Shown here: piece after piece, positions 35,605-46,616 of the stretch
How the letters are laid out: every line of letters starts with the position of its first letter
How positions within the stretch are numbered: position 1 is the first letter of the stretch
Assembly: GCA_025266875.1 (NCBI GenBank)
Contig: JALLLT010000007.1
Coordinates: forward strand, 558,001-622,000
Direction of reading: 5' to 3'
Origin: Fennellomyces sp. T-0311
Lineage: Eukaryota > Mucoromycota > Mucoromycetes > Mucorales > Lichtheimiaceae
Length of the DNA: 64,000 nt
Notes under the pieces: model-generated
What the model was told of the DNA's origin: nothing
The model's database searches: none
What the model saw: only the letters and a program-made list of their open reading frames with translations
Made by a program: the position numbers and the translations under genes

Positions 35605-36816
35605 TGCAGGTTGTTATGTTATGCCACGAGGGAAAAAGTTCAAGAAGAGTTGGGGGGTAACGAGCGTCGCACACTCACGAGGAGAGAAAGAGAGAGAGAG
35701 AATCGAATTATATTGGCGAAATGATGCCGCCACGCGTTTATAATTTCGCGTCCAAGACAGCGGTAATTTCTTTATGCTGCTCGTCTTTCGATTTCTGCTG
35801 CTTTGATTCATGCCTCGTGTTACTTTCATGCTCAACGCCGCATTGATGCCGACTCAATGGCAATGCAGGTAAACCACCAAGAAGTGTGTTATTTTGTGCA
35901 ACATCAAGTCGCTACTGAAACTGGGTCATGACAAGATCCACTATTGGACTTTTCGAGTAAATCAATTCTTCCAAGCTTGTGCCAGAACATTACAGGCCAT
36001 TGCTATTTTTGAATTATAACGTACGTGTGCATTGTATATGTACCTTGCGTAATGAGCATTATGGATCTAGGACCAATTGCTTGGCTGAAGGCAAAGCATC
36101 TTTGTAATATACGGCGTGAACACTTTACCATGGAGATCAGCGTATTTCGGTTCTTGGATAAAGTAGATACGTCCATGCAAGTAAAATATAGTAAGTTCAA
36201 TAACCGCATTCCCTTCAGTTAGTCTATTCAGTGGTCTGTCCCAAATGGTTCCTGGTAAACGGACGGCAAAGGAAACATATCGGTCACTTTCGTTACCTTT
36301 GTCAGGCGCAATTCAAGTTGATCTGCAAATATTTGCTCCAGTGCTTTAGCTTCTAGTTATACTAAAAAGCTACCGAATATTCATGGTATTCTCATACGTG
36401 TTACTTTAAATGTCTTGGTATCTGTGACACGATGCTCCGCTTCAGCAAAATCAGTTTTTGGAACCGAGGAAGGTTGTCCATATGAGATGGCAAAAGCATC
36501 GACATTGTGCTGCTACCTTCAAAGCTGTTGTATATATTATCCCACAAAAGTGTTGGAAATAACCTAGCATGATACTCATGAAGAGAATCCGTCTTTATAA
36601 TTCAGTTACCTGTCTAACAAAGCTCTCCTTGATGTAACTTTAGAGATGTTGCGAATTCGGAGCAAAGCTGCTTGTCATGCCAAATGGAGCTTCCACTCAT
36701 ACTGCTGGCGAAATATTTCTAAACATTTACTACGGCAATCACCTCTTCAATCAATTTTAGGAAAGATATATATTTTTAGATTTACGTACTAACACAAAAT
36801 TTGTACTGTAACAAGC
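35605..36816. other. 1.2 kb intergenic
   Basis: 5' flank of the APSES gene, with a GA-rich tract (gagagaaagagagagagag, 35682-35700) about 80 bp from its start codon, and then AT-rich DNA to the aldo-keto reductase 3' end. A GGAACCGAGG at about 36455 resembles the diverged repeats at 28.9-29.9 kb. No gene seen. Confidence 0.5.
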
Positions 36817-38044
36817 CTAGCTCTCAACAAAAGCCATAAACATATCATTAAATCGATTACCCGATGGTGTAAACTCATTCAAGATTTTACGCATTTCTGC
36901 AATCTCCTCTGGCGTAAGCTTCAGCTGTACAGCGTTATAATTCTGTTCAAGATGTTTGACACTCCTTGTCCCCGGGATCACTGCAAACTCAGGACCTTGT
37001 GCCAGGATCCATGCAAGCACGAATTCACTTGACGACACACCTTTTTTAGCTGCTATCGTTTGAATCATGTTGCTAAGCTCTAGGTTCTTTTTAAAGTGAT
37101 CATCTTGAAACCGTGGAAGGTGACGACGATGGTCATCTTCTGGAACATCGTCTGCGGATTTTAGGCTACCAGTGAAGATAGCACGTCCCAATGGTGAGCT
37201 AAAGATACAGCTCAAATTAGTACTCCCATTACTTCTTCAAAGGATCAACTTACTAAGCGACAATAGTAACCCCCAATTCTCGAGCTGCTTCCAACACACC
37301 ATTTTTCTCAATGTCCAAAAACCACGGCGAGTACTCCATTTGAATCGCGGACACTGGATGAATCTTGTGCGCACGACGAAGTGTCTCTGCATTACATTCG
37401 GACAATCCAACATGACGTACTTTTCCTTCTTTGACCAATTCGGCTAAGGCACCCATCGTCTCTTCAATAGGACTAAATAGTGTTACTATCAGTATACGGG
37501 ACTCATATAAATACGTATAGTTGAGTAGCTTACACTGTTTTGTCGGGGCGGTGCATGTAGAACAGGTCAATGGTATCCACACCCAATCGTTCCAAACTCT
37601 TATTGCATGATTCGCGAACATATTCAGGCTTTCCACTGGTGCCAGTAAAAGCACCTGATTCATCGCGGATATATCCAAATTTGGTACAGAGAAAGATTTT
37701 GTCGCGATGTTCCTTGAGAAGACGACTCAAAAGACGTTCGTTGTGACCGTTACCATAGACATCAGCGGTATCCCAGAAAGTGCATCTAATAGATCAGTTA
37801 GTCTAAATCGTATCGAAACGATCAGGTATTTCTTGCCCTATTTCAAGAGCTCTTTCGAGCACTTTAATACTGGCATCATCATCTTGTTCACCGTAAAATT
37901 CGCTCATACTATTGAATATGCAAATCAAAGCAATGAATGGGGTGCTCTTACGCGCATAAAAGCAGCATACTTCATGCATCCTAGACCGACTGGAGAGAAA
38001 AGAGCACTAGGATTGCTACCAAGCTGTCGAAGTTCGGGTCCCAT
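36817..38044 (-). CDS. Aldo-keto reductase (AKR13/pyridoxal-reductase-like), 332 aa
   Basis: NADPH-dependent carbonyl reductase. Exons 37971..38044, 37837..37908, 37534..37785, 37254..37472, 36817..37198. Motifs: VGLGCMNMSEFYG, the catalytic Tyr region [12 protein letters not shown], the catalytic Lys in [16 protein letters not shown] (His), [21 protein letters not shown] and the cofactor phosphate site [14 protein letters not shown]. Intron 2 (37786..37836) starts with GC (GG|GCAAGA), the known minor GC-AG class; with it the frame reads [11 protein letters not shown] exactly as in the family, and no GT donor does. Physiological substrate unknown. Confidence 0.92.
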
Positions 38045-38350
38045 TGTTGATTTTTATTATGCGAGTACGCGCTCAGAAGTTCCGCATTTTATAGTCATCC
38101 AAGCGGTCGTCAAGATCTGTTCGCATGTAAACAAAGGAGGCAACATTTTCCAATTAAAGTAGCCGCTTACGCGTTATTTAAGGGCTATCCTTCCTAAAAC
38201 AAGAGGTTACGCATTTCAATGTTTGCTTTTTGCTACTGCGGTCGGCAACCTTATTATTGCTTTCATAATCGTGACATATTGTACGTAGTACAATATACTC
38301 AGCCATACGGGCACAGTGCGAAGCCCCTTTATTAGCTAATCTGGATCGAT
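38045..38350. other. Short intergenic
   Basis: About 300 bp of AT-rich DNA between the reductase start and the Arp10 3' end on the same strand. Nothing else seen. Confidence 0.5.
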
Positions 38351-39842
38351 TCATGTGACAACTGTCCAATCAGGTACTGTGCCATTAAATTTTTCGCGAG
38401 GTATCGTTGCACCAGCCATCTTAAGTGTTCCAACCAACGATCCTCCTATCCATGTGCGACAACTTGCACTAAATATTCGTCCTGAGCCACGATCCGTCAT
38501 GAGTCCAATGTATTCTTCCAAGCCTCCGATTCGCTTGTACTTGGCATTGGTTTGGATAGATGTGTATATTTCACGTAACAGCCGATCTTGGAACCCCGGA
38601 ATCATGCTTGTACCACCAATAACCAATATGGATGAGGCCAACGGACGTCTCAGATCTGTTGGCACCTACTCCCTCTTTCCCATTAACAGATCTTCTTTCA
38701 TACCAAGGTCGTTCTCGCTTACTTTGAGTAGACAATTGAGTATGCATTCGCTAATACTTTGCAATTCCTCAGCTTCGTTGCCACTGAATAGAATCGTTGT
38801 TGCTTCCTCGCGTACATGCCCAGGAATCCATAATGTCCCACCACCAATATCGTTCTCTAGCCGATAGTATATTTCGCTTGCTCTGGTACTGACATCGTGA
38901 GGGGGTATAATCACACATCGAGTCTTGATATCTTCTACAAGGTCGTTCGACCAAATATGATCAGGTACAATCAATCGTGGTGCGACGGAAGTGGCCATTC
39001 CAGAGCTGCTTTGGATAATACGAGCATGTGTCTTCAACAAGTTTCGTAAGGTTTCCGTCACTGCGCGTCCTGCCAAAGGTGTTGATTGCACAGCCGTCAT
39101 CATGGGTCGTGCAAAGTAGATCTAGCTTGCATATTAGTCATTCCTTCCGAAACAAATAATAAAAAAGACATGTACCGGCAGAACTGTTGTTTCCAAGTGC
39201 CCGCAATCAATAACAAGACCTGTCGATTCGCCTGTCGTTAGCAATGCCAAAAGATGGCTCGGAGCAAAGCACAATGCAGGCACTTGGAGACGATGGAACA
39301 AGACATTAGCAATAATTTCTTTGATCCGAATAGGCAACATGGGAGATTCACATAGCACGACCGTGCGTTGTTTTGGATCTGTCAAGAGGTATCTGGAGAC
39401 TATTTGTTAAAAAAAAACCGGTCGATCTACTTTCCAAATTGAGTAGAATCACCTGAAAAAGACTTCCTGGAGCGTTTCACTGAGCACGGTTTCGGCCGCA
39501 CCAATGTCTCGACCAGTGCGCATCCAATCCAAGTCGTATAAAGCGTCGTTCACCTAACAAGGCCTGTCAGACAAAAAAAAGCATACACACACATGAATAT
39601 CCCACCTCGGCTCGGTTTGCATCGGGAAAGTTTCCGAAAGTTATTATCTTTCTTGGTCGGGGTTCTCCTGAAAACCCAACTTTGCAATGACGCGAGCCAA
39701 TGTCGAGTACAACTCGATCTTCATTGCTGTAAATGGAGGGGCGACGTGCAAGTAAGGAGGAGCTGGAGGGTAATGAAGAAAGGCTCCATGAGGAGAATGA
39801 GCCCAGTCTTGCGGATAGCGGTGCAGGAGGCGTTGCAGTCAT
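38351..39842 (-). CDS. Actin-related protein, Arp10/Arp11-like dynactin subunit, 425 aa
   Basis: Exons 39606..39842, 39453..39553, 39176..39392, 38704..39121, 38351..38655. After a Ser-rich leader come the actin-fold nucleotide motifs VVLDIGSRHCKVGFSGEPRPR, GLVIDCGHLETTVLP and SILVIGGTSMIPGF, and the late SASCRTWIGGSL. Divergence from conventional actin and the SRHCKVGFSGEP phosphate loop fit fungal Arp10, which caps the pointed end of the dynactin filament. Intron 4 (38656..38703) is 48 nt, a multiple of three, with an in-frame TAG; intron retention would therefore truncate the protein. Paralogue-level assignment (Arp10 rather than another Arp) is moderately sure. Confidence 0.82.
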
Positions 39843-40169
39843 GGCTGGGTTTCATGCGTCTGCGTGGGGGTTCGTATTCACATTATAGCTTCGTCACGCG
39901 GACAGCTGATCTTGTTTGTTTAGTTCCCATTTTGGTTACTGTTGATACCATGGCAACAGCCCATTTCAGCAGCATGTATAAATATTCCTCTTTTTATCGT
40001 GAAAATCGAGCTAGTCATTACGTAGTTGTCCATCCTATACGTCTCAATCTCTGGGAAGTACAGTGATTTCAAGATATCAAAAATATATTATGCACTTTGA
40101 AGATGTACAATAGCTATACTGCGATCAACGTCGGTAGGTACTTAGATGAGAAGAGGAATGTATAAGCAT
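39843..40169. other. Short intergenic, ARP promoter and GH51 3' flank
   Basis: About 330 bp; no coding or repeat signal recognised. Confidence 0.5.
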
Positions 40170-42734
40170 TTAGCTATCAATCTTCATAACTAAAACGGTG
40201 GCCGAGTGTGGCTCGAAAGTGTAACCGAATGTGTTTTGGTGTCTGATATGGAAGGTATTCTTTTTGGGAGCAATCCTGTTGGGTTCATCTTTGGTGTTTT
40301 CATCTGATGGATCTCCAGAAATGAACGTAGCATTACCATAGTTCAAAACCTTGACACCCTTTAAAGCAAATTGAACTGGAGCAGGTTCGCTATCCAAATT
40401 GATTGCCTATCAAACGATATCAGATACATATGTTACTTTTATTATCAGAAACTGTCCTTTTACCTTGACATAGATTTCGTTTTCCTTCTTGTTGGATCCA
40501 ACAACCCAATAAAGTGGGCCAAAGCCACCATCCTCAGCATCGACTTGCAAAATGGTATCGGCATCTAATTTTGAAGTTACCATTAGCAATCCAGTTTCTT
40601 TCGTAGCAACTGTAAAAATAATGCATACTGTGGGCGCTATACATTTGGAAAACGTGATAGAAAGGTGCAACCCAGACACTTTCAGTATCAAAGTGAATCA
40701 TATCTAATGGAAAGTTTAGTGCGATACTACTTCAGTTGACGTCTCTTCTAAGTACCTGGGTCCCACTGCTGGTGATCTACACGCTTCATTGAAGGCGCAT
40801 AAGCAATCATCTTGACAAAGTCAGAGTTTCTTTCCAAGCCAGTCATGAATACACCGTCGGCCAGAGCGGCTTCCAAGTTGGCTGGTGATTTTCCACAGCA
40901 GCCGGCAGTATTTGTGGCAAACTATATGGCAATCATATAAGTCAGCCCATTTTAACTGTTTATATCATTACTTTATATCTTACCTCTAATTATTTTCATC
41001 GACCGACGATAGAGATAATACATTACATAACTTAGTAACCTGCTTGGAGAGACTATCAATGCTTTCTCACCACCGACGAAAATACCGGAACCATTTCCAC
41101 TACGGGCATAATTGTCGTAGTAATTAAAGTTGTTGATCATTTCCTCCTTAGTCATCTATTTGAAGTTCTGTTAGAGCAAGTGGTCCTCAACGCAAGGGAA
41201 GAAAAACATACGTAGTAATGGTCATCAATAAGATCCCAACCTCTAGATTCCTGAGCGGCGGTGGAAATGATGGTTGCATCAGGGTACTTTTCGGTAATAG
41301 CATCATAGTATGTCCTGTAGCGGTAGTCATAGGTATCACTAAACCAATCCTCATTGCCGATTTCAATCATATCGATCTTGAAGGGCTTTTCGTGACCGTG
41401 CTCTGCACGGAGTTTACCCATAGGCGTCGAGGTATCGCCGGTCAGGTACTCCAAATGATCCAATGCTTCCTGCACAAAAGGCCCAAGCTCGTCTTCGGGG
41501 ACGCTGTCGCCTTGAAGAGAGTAACCAGCATAGACATCGACAATTGGAGCCAAACCCAGATCTATAAGCAAAAAAAGGGTCAGCGTTATCTATGCGACAA
41601 GTTATGCTATCGTTTACCCTCAGTCTAAAGTACAGATGTTAATATAATAGTTTCATACAAAACACAGTGCGCAAATTACTTACAAGGTACATATAATCAA
41701 GAAGACCTTGACCATTAGTGTTCCAGTAAGACCAATCTCCCATTCTACCAATGCGCTCTTCCAAAGGACCGACAGTTTCATTCCACTTCCAGCGGGTATC
41801 AATAGTTTGACCTTCCAAGTTATTTCCACCAGGGAATCTAAAAAATTTTGGCTTCAATCCAGCAAGTGTCTCTGCTATATCTTTGCGAAGACCATTTTCG
41901 CGGCCTTTGTATGTTTCGCCAAACAAGGAAAAGACCTGGAACCAAATAGGCTTTCCAATGACATCAGGTGAATCGACAGAAACGGCAAAAACATTGTCAA
42001 TCGAAGTCCCTTCAATATCTGACGGCGACAATTCCACCTCAAACTTTTGGAATTCATCTGTCAATCCTTCGACAAGCTTGGAAGCCAAGATACCGCCACC
42101 GTTCTTTTCGAGGGTGACGTTCAATGGACCCGTATACCCATCGGACTTGGCAAAGAATGTCGCTTTATACGGTTCATCAGGTTGAACACGAAGGCCCCAC
42201 CAGCCTACGTTGAGGAAACCGGCTCGACCCGAATCCAATGACTCGACATCCAATCGCAATGAATTGCTATTAACATCGTTCAGCCCGACTTTGGTATCTA
42301 ACGTGATCGTTGCCTTGGTTTCGCCTTCTTCAATAACGTTCCAGAATTCAAGATCAGGTTTGCCACCAGTGTCGTTTGCCTGGAAGTTCCAGTTGCGGAT
42401 CATTTGGGCATAAAGAGCTAACGATTGCGTGCGCGCAAGTTAGAACTTTTCTCAAAGGATGGTTTGGGATTTTTTCATTATGACAACAGTTTATACATAC
42501 CACTATCACCACAACGATTGATGTCTTCATACATCAAACCGTAAAGGATAGGTGAGCTGGAGTTTCCAGGCACATCGTTGCGGATGGTAAGCGACAATGC
42601 TGAGGCGGTTTGTAAACACGTAGTGGAAGCCAATAAAAGACCAGCTGCAATGGATAAACTGGGAAGAAACTAGAGAGGATATGTTCCAATTAGTTTTGAA
42701 CATGCAAAGCTGCACTGGTATAGCGGACCTTCAT
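40170..42734 (-). CDS. Secreted GH51 alpha-L-arabinofuranosidase with micro-exons, 658 aa
   Basis: Releases L-arabinose from arabinan and arabinoxylan. Proposed exons: 42729..42734, 42501..42669, 41684..42417, 41618..41624, 41212..41561, 41071..41155, 40984..40985, 40756..40921, 40629..40703, 40464..40609, 40170..40406 (1977 nt, one frame). The 6-nt first exon encodes Met-Lys and joins a signal peptide (FLPSLSIAAGLLLA). Domain cues: ILYGLMYEDINRCGDS, FFRFPGGNNLEGQ, the acid/base Glu in IDMIEIGNEDW and, in the proposed splice form, the nucleophile Glu in IFVGEFATN, then FMTGLERNSDFV and a beta-sandwich C terminus. The 7-nt exon, the 2-nt exon and the 19-nt GT...AG gap (40610..40628) are discussed as findings; a 105-nt intron 40922..41026 is the rival to the 2-nt exon. 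Confidence 0.85.
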
Positions 42735-43070
42735 GTTTTATGCTGTTAAAGGAGTGAAGTGTCAAATGTTACTGGTCTCTTATATATATTCGAGACACTT
42801 CACTTGTGTGCCCACCGCTCGAGAAATAAAAAGCTCCCCGCGGGTATACAGGGGTAGACATCGAACTTTGTTTCTTTGTAAGAAGACCATAGCAAGTTGA
42901 TGTACACTAATACAGACTAGATTGACTTCATTAGTGTGGGTAAGGAAGAGTGAAAAAATGGCTTGCCCGGATAATATTCACAAAAGGGGTATTTTTTCGA
43001 AAAAAAAAAGCGGGAAGTTTATCATCTATTGGGTAATTAGGGTATAAGTAAAATTCCCCGCAATAGCTTT
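42735..43070 (-). promoter_or_regulatory. GH51 promoter: TATA box and CreA-like sites
   Basis: On the minus strand a TATATATAAG lies about 45-55 bp upstream of the GH51 start (plus 42779-42790). Further upstream GCGGGG, matching the fungal carbon-catabolite repressor consensus SYGGRG, occurs at 42836..42841 and 43056..43061. Glucose repression of an arabinan-degrading enzyme would be expected; that these sites act is inference. Confidence 0.45.
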
Positions 43071-44378
43071 ATAACTGGTGATACAACCGTACTACATACT
43101 CGGCACAGATAAATGCAGGCCAGCCGTTGCATCGCCTTTGCGAAAATTTTATGGTTTGCAGTACGAAATTGAACGCACTTGACATAATGTACAGTCATTC
43201 CCTATGCGCGCTATTATTGCGTATTGAGTAGATTTATAGCAACTGTGATTTCCAAAGATACTATTGATCAAAGTATATGGGAGCGTCGCAATAACATGTG
43301 CATGTCATTCATGCAGATAGTTTCGGAGCATGTCTCGAGAAGATTCCTCCTTCTATGTGCAACATCCCATCTGTTACAAATAGAAATTCTAAATTTCATC
43401 AAACAAATTCTATTATGCTAATACTTGGCTTCGGATGACACGTCCAAAATATAAATCGATCTCTGCTTATATCAGTTGGTCTGAGACCGGTGCTGTGAAG
43501 CGAAACGCATGAAGCCGAATATGTGGCAGGTATGGTGTCCTCCCACAATCGAGAAACGTACGTATAATTTTGATTTTTCATTTCTCCGTACATACTTCTG
43601 TCAAACATATGATTTACGCTACTATGTCGTACATCAGCAAGAGTCGGGTTACTATATTTTCCGCGTTATCGTATTTTCATTCTGTGGGTAATTCGAACTA
43701 ACATATTTTGGCATTTTAAACGCGAAGCAATCTCTTACATACACTTCCAAAGTTCCGTTTCTTCAATGGATTGGGTTTTATTCGGTCACACTTTTATAAG
43801 AGGCTATAGGGGTTATTACTCGGAAGATAAAGACTGGGTGTAACGCTATTACATAGACTCGGAAAAAGTGCGCTGATGGATTTGATGGACTTTATGCATC
43901 GGGCATCGAGGATATGAGTATGGATTTGTAATATATAGCAATCTCAGTACATATTACAGAAAAATATGTGAGCCATTAACTAGGTACACCATATTTCGTA
44001 TTAATGGGATATTCACTCACGCGGAAATTACCGCCACTGGAATGGGGTGTCCGGACATCGGTTCTTTTTTCTGTTGTTTTGTATTTGTCACGTGCAATGA
44101 TTGCGTACACTCAAAGTCGCCATTGCATATGCATTAATGTACGTAGATAGGTTCCAGGACAAGCTTTCGCGTACGTATCTGATACGGAAAATTTTTAGTA
44201 GTCAACCAAGCTTCACCACAACGAAATTCGCTGACACATGTCGTACGAAACGCGATGCTTTCTTACTCAAAACTTCCACGCTAAACAAACATAACATTTT
44301 CAGCGGCATTATTGGATACTAAATGATCAAATGAGCTTATTGATGCAGAAATGTTGCTACCGCTGCAGTAGGTCCTTT
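43071..44378. other. 1.3 kb intergenic
   Basis: AT-rich with short chance ORFs only. No promoter, RNA or repeat recognised. Confidence 0.5.
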
Positions 44379-44902
44379 CTATTTGCGGCTGCTGCTGTTA
44401 CCACCACCTGCACTGCTGCTGCTACCCGCACCATTGCCCTCAGATTGTACGAATAACGAAGCGGAAGTTGGTGGTGCCTCACCAAACTTTGCAACGTACG
44501 CAGCATCCTTCACAGTATCGAGAGCCTATTTTTTGGTATTACTAAGGTATCAACGTTTTGATCTAAGCAACTTTCCTCGTTCACCACGTAGTTCTCACAG
44601 ATAAAACACCAGACAGAAAGATCACTATAGCTTAGACACACTGCATGGTCCTGGGTTTGCTCAAAGTGTTCCAGCATATGGCCGTGCCGATATCGTGAGC
44701 AGCGGACAGTATCGCACGTCAGGCACTGCCAGTTTTCCTGGGTCTCGTCACAGCTTTTACAGGGTGAGCCAATGAATGCCTTCGGCGTGATGGCAGTTGG
44801 AATGTGAGGACATGTCGTGATTGGAACTACTGCAAAACCATTGCCTTGCCGATTGAATTGCTGCTGAAGCATTGCAGCGAAGGTTGCGTCGTCACTGGTC
44901 AT
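44379..44902 (-). CDS. UBP-type zinc finger protein (HDAC6 C-terminal-like), 154 aa
   Basis: Exons 44585..44902 and 44379..44525; the 59-nt intron (GTGAAC...AAATAG) is chosen because it is the only GT-AG pair of normal size that keeps frame. The product is essentially one ZnF-UBP domain: CPHI, CKSC, WQCLTC, RCSRYRHGHMLEHF, HAVCLSYSDLSVWCFIC, followed by ALDTVKDAAYVAKFGE and a Ser/Gly tail. Such domains bind the free C-terminal GlyGly of ubiquitin. No peptidase or deacetylase domain is attached. The start codon is 81 bp from the divergent CDC73 start. Confidence 0.88.
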
Positions 44903-44983
44903 GGTTTGGTTCCGGTTTAAGCAGGACAAGTACTTATATTGAACTCAGCTTTTGCAGGTTGCCACACTCCCCATTACCCAAAA
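44903..44983. promoter_or_regulatory. 81-bp bidirectional promoter, ZnF-UBP / CDC73
   Basis: Only 81 bp separate the two divergent start codons, so the promoters and 5' leaders of both genes must share this DNA (or extend into each other's coding region). No TATA box in the usual place for either gene. Confidence 0.7.
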
Positions 44984-46616
44984 ATGCAACCACTTCAATT
45001 CTTACGCGAGTATACGTGCAATAACAAACCCGTAACGTTGAAAAATGCAGCAGGTGAAGTCGTCACCAACATTGCCGATGCGGTCTCAGTATCCTTCGAC
45101 GACAATTCGTTTCCTCGAGAAACAGCTACCAACTTTCGCAAAAGTGACTCGACTGATACATACTACACACTTGACACCTTGATCTTCCTCGTGCAAAACT
45201 CTCATCTTGATACCAGCGCCTACTTTAAAGAATGCCGTTCAAAAAACATCGAGCATGTCTCCATTATTGACAAGAAGAAAGTGATGGATTACTTGACAGG
45301 CAAAGTTGATACACAACCCAACATTGTCAATGAAAAGGAATCTACTACGGATCACAGCGTTACTGGTACGAAAAAAATAGTGGATGTACCACACGTAAAG
45401 AGAAGCTTATGTGGGTGTGTTTAGGCAAGCGGGCGCGAGAAGACGCTGATACCTCTAAATCAGCCAGTTCGTCTACAGCAGCATCAGCAAAGGGCAAGGC
45501 GAGCGCTGGTGCTGGTGCCGCAAAGAAGAAGGTCAAGCTTTTCGATACCAAGAGCGAGGAAATTGTCAAGAAGCAACGCACACGGGAATTGCCGAGCCAA
45601 ACACGTACGGGTGTCATGCGTGGATCAAAGGTAAGTTATCCGTTGTTCGCTGCAAAAGGTACTATGCTTACTGTTTTTAAGGACTTTACTTACGCTATCA
45701 CTCTGGTGCAAACCGTGATGAACGGCAAAGATGGCCGACTTAACACAGCACAACCAAAGTCATGTAAGAATCCATCCCCTTTAACCCTGCAGTTTCTATG
45801 TACTCAACCTCAACTCCAGCAGCCAAGTCAAAACTATCCAGCAAAGGTAATGTCGTTTAATACGCTACGGTTATGGTTTTTTTTTATATATATCTCTGAC
45901 CATGTGTCTAGATAAGATTCCTCTCATCATCGTACCCGCTGCGCCTACTGCCAAATTCACGCTCTTCAATATAAAGCAGTTCCTCGAGGATTCAAGGTAA
46001 GCGAAATACATATTGGGGTAAAGGATCTATGACTTAAGATGCGTATCAGTTTTGTGGACGCTCAGCAGTTGCGCGCCCAAGGTATGAAAAAACCAGATCG
46101 AGTTACTGTGGAACGACGGAGACGGGACGGCCAGCTTGCAGTTTATCATGTGGTTGATTCGGTTACAAACTTTAAGCAGTCTGACTGGTAAGATCTGTCT
46201 CGAGATCCAGGTATAGCGGGATATTGATATGTCGGAACCAGGGATCGCGTATGCTGTGTTTTTACAGGCGGCCAAGCTTGGCAATTCAAAGGATGGAAGT
46301 ACGAAAAGCCAGTTGATCTGTTTTCGCACGGTACGTTTCGGATTCATCCTTATCAAAGCATGTTGACTCATACAGGCAATTGATCAGTCAAAGGAGTATA
46401 TCCAAAATGGAGTGATGAAAAAGTGACCGGACCTGTGGCCGACTGGGCCGTCACTCCAATCAATGTAAGCTCAGGAGCATTATTAGGGATCCTTATACTG
46501 AAAGGACAGCACAGGTTCATAGACACCAACGGCATCAAGACAAAGCATGTGTCTCACAATTTTGGGATAGCTTAGACAAGTACAATCATGCAAATAAGAG
46601 TTTCTTGAACTATTAA
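44984..46616 (+). CDS. CDC73: Cdc73/parafibromin, PAF1 complex subunit, 395 aa
   Basis: Component of the PAF1 elongation complex on RNA polymerase II. Nine exons: 44984..45365, 45425..45630, 45682..45763, 45820..45846, 45912..45996, 46050..46187, 46242..46330, 46388..46464, 46515..46616; introns 50-65 nt; total length divisible by three. N-terminal signature PLQFLREYTCNNKPVTL and YYTLDTLIFLVQNSHL; middle KKKVKLFDTKSEEIVKKQRT; C-terminal Ras-like domain beginning KIPLIIVPAAPTAKFTLFN, then VCCVFTGGQAWQFKGWKY and WAVTPINVHRHQRHQDK. Exon 4 is only 27 nt and has a tandem CAGCAG acceptor. Start is the first in-frame ATG. Confidence 0.94.
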
